A stretch of DNA of 64,000 nucleotides from Bactrocera neohumeralis (Eukaryota > Arthropoda > Insecta > Diptera > Tephritidae). The notes under the pieces were generated by a model. The model saw only the letters and a program-made list of their open reading frames with translations, did no database searches and had not been told where the DNA came from. The position numbers and the translations under genes were made by a program. Positions 58,901 through 64,000 of the stretch are shown piece after piece (position 1 is the first letter of the stretch; each line of letters begins with the position of its first letter). The stretch covers positions 76,934,215-76,998,214 of the forward strand of contig NC_065920.1 of assembly GCF_024586455.1 (NCBI RefSeq). Direction: 5' to 3'.

Positions 58901-61900
58901 TTCAAGCGGTCTAGTTGTTCACAGTAGATGGTAGAATTAAGCGTCTGGTTATACGGGAGCAGCTCATAGTGGATGATTCGTTTCCAATCCCACCAAACAC
59001 ACAGCAAAACCTTCCTGACCATCAATCCCGGCTTGCCCACTGTTTGGGACGATTTGACCACTACCGTTTTCGCTTGATATTGTCGTATGTGATCCATTTT
59101 TTGTCGCCTGTCACCATCCACTTTAAAAATGGGTCGAGTTCGTTCCGTTTCAGCAGCATATCGCAGGCGTTGATTCGGTCCAGAAGGTTTTTTTGCGTCA
59201 AATCATGCGGCACCCAAACATCAAGCTTTTTTGTGTATCCAGCCTTCTGCAGATGGTTTAAAATGGTTTGGTGACTAACTCCCATTTTCTGGGCGATGTC
59301 ACGAGATTCCACATGCCGGTCTAACTAGATGTTTTTCATGATTTGATCGGTATTCGTCGTCACAGGTCTTCCACCAGCTAGGTTATTATTGTTATTTTCA
59401 CCCGCTCTGAGTCGTCGAAACCATTCCTCTGCAGTTCGAAGTGATAGAGTACCATCCCTCAAAACACCATTAATCTCACGGAACGTTTCTCTAGCAAATT
59501 TGCTTTTAACGAAGGAAAACTGTAAAATAGCGTGAACTTCGGCGTTAGTGAACTCCATGTTTACATGTCCATAACTGTTGAACGCAACATCCAAACTAAT
59601 CATGCATAGCGTCGTTTTGTAGGTTATGCCGAGACCTTTGAAAGATGTATAGTATTTCCAGATACGAGCTCTGTAGCGCCTTATACATAGCCGTGAAATT
59701 CAAAAAGACGGAAGGCTGATATTTGATAACCTAATATATTATTAAAAATCACTCCAAATTTATGTTATGTCGATAACTGTCTTCAACTTAAAAGTGGTAA
59801 AGAGAGTTTTTTTCGAGCTCTTAATTTTAACCTCTTCTTTAAGAGTGACCATTGGTTGAAGAGAGTTAGTCAATGCCTTAATTGCAATCATCTTCTTTAA
59901 GAGTGAAAACTGCTTAAAAGAGCTAAAATCAACTTACATCGAAGACGCACTCGCGCACATTCGACGGTATACTTCGAGTATTTGGATCGTAGAAACTAAG
60001 TTGTGCATTTAACTGGACGAAGACGATATCATTCAACTCCACGTGATTCGAATAACTCACCCAGACGCCAGGTTCCATCACCATAAACTGCAATTAAGAA
60101 GAAAAAAAAAAACAAGAAAAATATACAAAACCTTGCGAAACCTTGCGAAACGATGAAAAGTTAAACTCGTCTCTTGCTCTCAAACTCCCACAACTAGTAA
60201 ACCTCTCACACTCTCACCATAATTCCCTTTCGGTTATTTGCAAAAGGTGAATGCAACCGTTCGTTTATCAGCACTCGCAATTTTAAACTATTACCAGGCC
60301 CCTCTTGACTAGCACGCCACGGCCATTTATTGTCTAACGGTTTTCTTAATTGTCCCGTTATATCTTCGAGCGTATTAAAAGACATGCAAAAGCCATATAC
60401 GGAGCGACGTGCTATAAATATATCACAACAATTCATTGGATTGTGACGCCACACACAATCTGTCAGCAGTTCGTCACAGCGCCACGCCATAAATTGTGCC
60501 ACATTGGTGAAATTCACATAGTCCAAACTGCGAAGCGATTTGTTGCTCAGGCTCTGGAATACATCGAAATCACCGAAGCGTAGATTGTCATAAAGTGCCA
60601 CCGTTTTTGTGAATAGCTGCTCCAGTTCGGTGTTGTGGTGCTCGGGACGTAGAAAGTTTTCTTTTGCCGAAGCGAAACGCGCCCAATTAAAGCGATTATC
60701 GTTACATATATACACCTCGGGGAAAACGATGCGATAAACCGGATAATTTGTTGAGTTAACAACTGTCTTGAATTGACGTTTGTTATAGCGCGCGGCCAGC
60801 TTTTGTATGACGAAGATCAGCATGCCAAGTGCACAGAGAAAGCCAACGGTCCAAAATAGGCTGAAAGCGAGAAAGACGTCATTAATTGGTGCAATTTTTA
60901 GGTAATCTGGTATTCATTTGTGTGAAAAAAATTATAAAGCTAGGTTGTTGAAAGAGTGTGCCAAAATGATACAAACATTCTTAATGATACCGGTGTCATA
61001 CTTCTGGGATAAAATAGTATTTCTTATTTCTTATTATTTATTTACTTAATTTTCTAATAATACCAGGTTGTTCAATAAGTTATGTCGTTCGGTAAGAGAA
61101 ACACAATTTTATGACTCAAAATACACTTTCTTATTCAGTATAATCTCCCTGAACATTATTACACTTGCTCGATCCTCCAATCTGTGAACCCCATCCCTGA
61201 AGTGATAATCCGGAAGATAAGGCAAAATACGCTTCAACAGCCATTATGACCTCCTCATATGATGAAAAATGCTTGCCACGCTTAAATTTTTTGATTTTCT
61301 GGAAACAAATGGAAGTCGTGGTGAATACAGTGGATGATCCAACCATTTGAACTTTAATTCACGGATTTTAGCCATTGTCAAAATGCTCTTGTGACACGGT
61401 GCATTATCCTGATGAAACAGGATTTTATTCTTTGCAAACCGGGTCTTTTTTCACGAATTTTTTCCTTCAAGTGGTCCAAAAAGTTGCAATAATATTTAGA
61501 ATTAATTGTTTTACCAGCTTGTAAGTAATCTACAAACAAAATTCCTCTCGCATCCCAAAAAACTGATGCCAGAAGATTGGCTGATTTCAGGACACGAACT
61601 CGTTTCGAAGCCGAATCAGGTTCACACCACTCTTTAGCCTCTTGTTTTTATTCAGGATCATGGTGATAATGATGAATCGACGCACAAAATCTACACCCTT
61701 TCTTATCGAATGACAAAACTTATTGAACAACTTGGTATTTTATATTTCTATAAGTGATTTGTTTTTAACACTTTCGCACTCCTCCCAGCCGCTTACCGTG
61801 TCAATCGATTCATATTCGCCTCGAGTGTCTTGCTCAAACCATGTATGCTGGTCTGCTGACCGAATTCAGTGACAAATTGTTTTACGACTTTCAAATCTTT

Positions 61901-62014
61901 ACACACTTTCTGCCGCGTTTCGTTTTGCTCGCGACGGTTTTCAAATGTTATCAAATTAGCACGCGGATAGATGCGAGTTAAGCGGCGATTCGGTACGATC
62001 TCTTGTGTTAGCAT
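55965..62014 (-). CDS. Pickpocket-type DEG/ENaC sodium channel subunit, six exons
   Basis: Exons on the minus strand are 62014-61797, 60860-60218, 60087-59938, 58432-58246, 58172-57921 and 56215-55965. They total 1701 nt, or 566 residues plus stop, the usual size for the family. Every intron has GT..AG ends and the phases agree at each junction. The ATG follows an in-frame TAA (62051-62053) and has G at -3. Visible landmarks are the cytoplasmic His-Gly gating motif at residues 58-59, TM1 at about 74-91 (starting LFWTVGF), an FPxxxICN motif at 119-126, a cysteine-rich extracellular domain at about 330-395 (with ENCRAEC), and pre-TM2/TM2 from about 484 with selectivity-filter motif G495-C496-S497 (LFLGCS), then a basic C-terminal tail. 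Members form trimeric plasma-membrane cation channels, often in sensory neurons or trachea; ligand and tissue cannot be told here. Introns 1, 3 and 5 carry transposon remnants. The exact pickpocket orthologue was not identified. Confidence 0.93.
56390..56700 (+). mobile_element. LINE reverse-transcriptase fragment in channel intron 5
   Basis: The plus-strand frame at 56394-56843 begins GYVNNLAVHCSGI, a degraded YADD box (two catalytic aspartates replaced). About 50 residues later it has SSSNKYIGVILGKK, like the KYLGVILDKKL thumb motif of Jockey-superfamily elements. It lies antisense to the channel gene. The 149-codon frame has stayed open but lacks the catalytic residues. Confidence 0.5.
56850..57920. 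other. Remainder of channel intron 5
   Basis: No conserved exon or clear repeat was recognised. Parts may be further LINE decay. The small frames at 57233-57439 and 57375-57677 are antisense shadows of each other. Confidence 0.35.
58590..59610 (-). mobile_element. Near-full-length irritans-type mariner in channel intron 3
   Basis: Minus strand reads through most of a transposase: ARETFREINGVLRDGTLSLR and AEEWFRRLRAG (59500-59400), RDIAQKMGVSHQTILNHL, LDVWVPHDLTQKNLLDRINA, MVTGDKKWITYDN (first catalytic Asp kept, usual Glu changed to Lys), VLLCVWWDWKRIIHYELL, VVFHKDNAK (second Asp kept) and PPYSPDIAPND (third Asp kept). Frameshifts and stops occur between blocks. It is in the same orientation as the host gene. 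Terminal repeats were not resolved. Confidence 0.8.
61063..61735 (-). mobile_element. Internally deleted mariner with both ends, in channel intron 1
   Basis: TA duplications (61061-61062, 61736-61737) flank inverted ends CCAGGTTGTTCAATAAGTTA and, from the right, CCAAGTTGTTCAATAAGTTT. The minus strand carries only the C-terminal transposase half: SVFWDARGILFVDYLQAGKT, INSKYYCNFLDHLKEKIREK, RGKHFSSYEEVIMAVEAYF and IQGDYTE-like tail, with frameshifts. The N-terminal DNA-binding half is gone. Confidence 0.85.
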
Positions 62015-62172
62015 TGCTTCTGGTACTTTTTTATGGTTGGTGCTTGAATTTTACAATAACTCAACAAATGTATTTCCAATTTGTGTTTCCGAATTCCAAT
62101 TTGACACCGTTGACATCTGGGAGCTAACGCGTGTACTTTCACTTTAGCGCTGCAAGTGGCGCCGCCATGCGA

Positions 62173-62179
62173 TTTTATA
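62173..62179 (-). promoter_or_regulatory. Candidate TATA box of the DEG/ENaC channel gene
   Basis: On the minus strand the heptamer reads TATAAAA, 159 nt upstream of the start codon. A start site about 30 nt downstream would give an unspliced leader of roughly 130 nt. The surrounding sequence is GC-richer than its flanks. No clear initiator or downstream promoter element was identified, so this is a motif-plus-position call. Confidence 0.4.
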
Positions 62180-62800
62180 GAGAGCGCAAATTACATATTA
62201 CCGTTAGGCGTACAATACATTAAATTTTAGTAGACCTCCGAGTTGTGCGCGGAATTACCGTGGGTTGTCTTTTATTTACAAGTGTCAACTGTTAATATTT
62301 TACAGCCCAGCACTGGCGCTCGAGTATAACAGTTGGCGCCAATAAAGTTCACATGCATTGCATGTATTTGCCGTTATTTGACCTGTGCTATTTAATTTAT
62401 TGTAAACATGAATAGTTGTAATACAAACACATTTAATTTTGATTGACATTTGATTACAGCTGCGGCGCTGACAGGCGGCACTCAATAGTCCACACAGACA
62501 TACAGTAAAAAAGAACTTTATGAGAATGTGTTGGTGCAGACAGTGAATATGTGTTAATTTGTTGCTCCAAATGGCACGTGTAATGCATATTTTAAGAATG
62601 CAAAATTACAAAGTGTTTAAAAAACTCATTTTGTAACAACTAGTTTCAGCCAATTGCTGTAATTTAAGGCTAATCTGTGAGCACTGGCACCACTTGCCAC
62701 TTGCAGTGTAGAAAAGGGAACATTTTTGTGCAATCAGCAATCACATGTTTGACAATTCTCTAGTTGGCAAGGCAACTCGAGCTCTTCTTCTACTATGGAT
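62180..62800. other. Region upstream of the channel gene
   Basis: AT-rich sequence with short GC-richer patches. It is the likely location of channel regulatory elements beyond the TATA box. No repeat was recognised until about 62800. Confidence 0.35.
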
Positions 62801-63660
62801 GGTGATTGGACCCCAAGGACATCATTCAAAGAATGCAGTGAAGGTATTATTAGCTCCAACGTAGTTTGTTCTGTATATGTCTGAAGTCAGTGCGTTCATA
62901 GTCTAGCCGGCAAATGTGGAATATCTTCGCCATAATTAAGAAATTAACCCTTGAAACACCTAGACGCCGACTCCGCTCGAATGAGGTGACGACAAGGATA
63001 ATTTCTAGGCTTCTTTTGAAGCTTTTTCGTTCACCTTACACCACATCCAGGTGACCCTACCGGTGCGGCGTATTTTACGACCGACCGTTGCCAACAACGT
63101 TCCATTGTCTTTCCTTAGTTACTGCCGGCTAACGATTTGTGGATTGATGCGACAGTCCGGAACGAGACAATAGGTGCTGTTGAACCTTAGGCTTGTCAAA
63201 GATAAGAATTTCATCAACATTGACATTTTCTACGTTGTCAATATTGAAGGTTCAGCGTACCCAAATATTCTTCAAAGAATGCAGTGTAATTTCTCTTTTT
63301 CGTCGACAACTGCAATGTTGAAGCGTTCAGCGTAAAATTAAATATCTTCGCCACCAACAAACACCTTATGTCAGATCATCGATAACGACATCAGCGATGA
63401 ATTTCTAGAAGATGGAAACCCCAACTTGGTTGAGAAATTGACCACTCCTACTTACTAAGGTGAATACACATCTACAAAATAGTCCGTCAACAATTTATTG
63501 TCTTTCAACATTGATGGTGTTAAAACAAACTCTTGTTGAAGACTCTTGTCAAAGATTTCATCAACATTCTGTAGTAGGATATTCTCTTTCTCTTTGACAC
63601 CACCAACAATGTCAAGCAAAGAATAACTCTCCAACTCAAATCCGGACTGAGTCTCTCCGT
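62800..63660. repeat. Degenerate internally duplicated repeat
   Basis: The phrase CTTCAAAGAATGCAGTG recurs (62825-62841 with one change, 63270-63286). ATATCTTCGCCA recurs (62921-62932, 63341-63352), as does GATTTCATCAACATT (about 63206 and 63557). The units are divergent and interspersed. The left neighbour of the LINE fragment at 63660 suggests retroelement origin, but no protein blocks were read. Confidence 0.4.
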
Positions 63661-63900
63661 CTATGGGTGTGTCTCCCTTTTTGTGAATTGGGCAGGGTCC
63701 ACTGAAGTTCCAATCGTTGGGCATTCTTTCATCCGACCATATTTTACAAGAAAGTAGATGCATGCTCCTTATCAGTTCTTCGTCGCTTATTTGAAACGCT
63801 CGACAGGCAATCCATCGGCTCCCGCCACTTTGTTGTTTTTCAGACGGGTAATTGCCATTCAAACTGCTTCATGGGCAATGGATCATCTCCTCCGTTGTCA
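63660..63900 (-). mobile_element. RTE-like LINE reverse-transcriptase fragment
   Basis: The minus strand encodes EELIRSMHLLSCKIWSDERM and PNDWNFSGPCPIHKKGDTP, collinear with 26900-26800 in the larger copy. It is truncated at CPIHKKGDTP and joined to unrelated sequence. Confidence 0.7.
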
Positions 63901-64000
63901 AATATTAGGGAAGCGCGTTTACCATATCCTGGTGGTACACTATCATTCAGCAGGGTGGAGAAGTTTTCTGTTCATAATTTCAGTATGCTCTGGGGATTAG

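Overview
The window is insect nuclear DNA, most likely from a tephritid fruit fly (Bactrocera, Zeugodacus, Ceratitis or a relative). It is AT-rich and intron-containing, with long CA/TG and CAA/TTG tracts. It is packed with mariner copies, non-LTR retrotransposon fragments and (TA)n-core-(GTCY)n elements that I recognise as typical of higher Diptera. The species assignment is inference from repeat families. No rRNA, tRNA, CRISPR or bacterial-type operon was seen.

One protein-coding gene can be reconstructed completely. It is a DEG/ENaC (pickpocket-type) sodium channel on the minus strand, 62014 to 55965, with six exons and 566 codons. Splice phases agree at all five junctions. A TATA box at 62173-62179 and a possible poly(A) signal at 55827-55832 frame it. 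Introns 1, 3 and 5 carry transposon remnants. Two other host-like exons are only candidates. One is a plus-strand first coding exon at 55710-55905, encoding the start of a possible type II membrane protein and lying antisense to the channel's 3' end. The other is a plus-strand terminal exon at 51149-51329.

The rest, about 1-54000 and 62200-64000, is intergenic or intronic. Repeat-rich blocks lie at 1-830, 2550-5230, 7600-9570, 10600-12830, 17480-18800, 23149-30490, 32500-35950, 39160-40180, 42420-45110, 46900-47830, 49500-54290 and 62800-63900. Repeat-poor blocks with CA/TG microsatellites and GC-rich islands alternate with them (840-2540, 5400-6850, 13100-16500, 19300-20500, 22100-23140, 30900-32100, 34200-35150, 36400-38600, 40400-42000, 45400-46450, 48150-49350). 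Those blocks resemble regulatory DNA of a developmental locus, but I cannot assign target genes.

Mobile elements with visible boundaries are a Transib copy (23149-24803, CGGCG target duplication), an inverted-duplicated mariner-superfamily element forming a large hairpin (28210-29177), a TTAA-flanked MITE nested in a mariner (8088-8773), and an internally deleted mariner with both ends (61063-61735). All other copies are truncated, frameshifted or stop-ridden. No transposase or reverse transcriptase here looks active.
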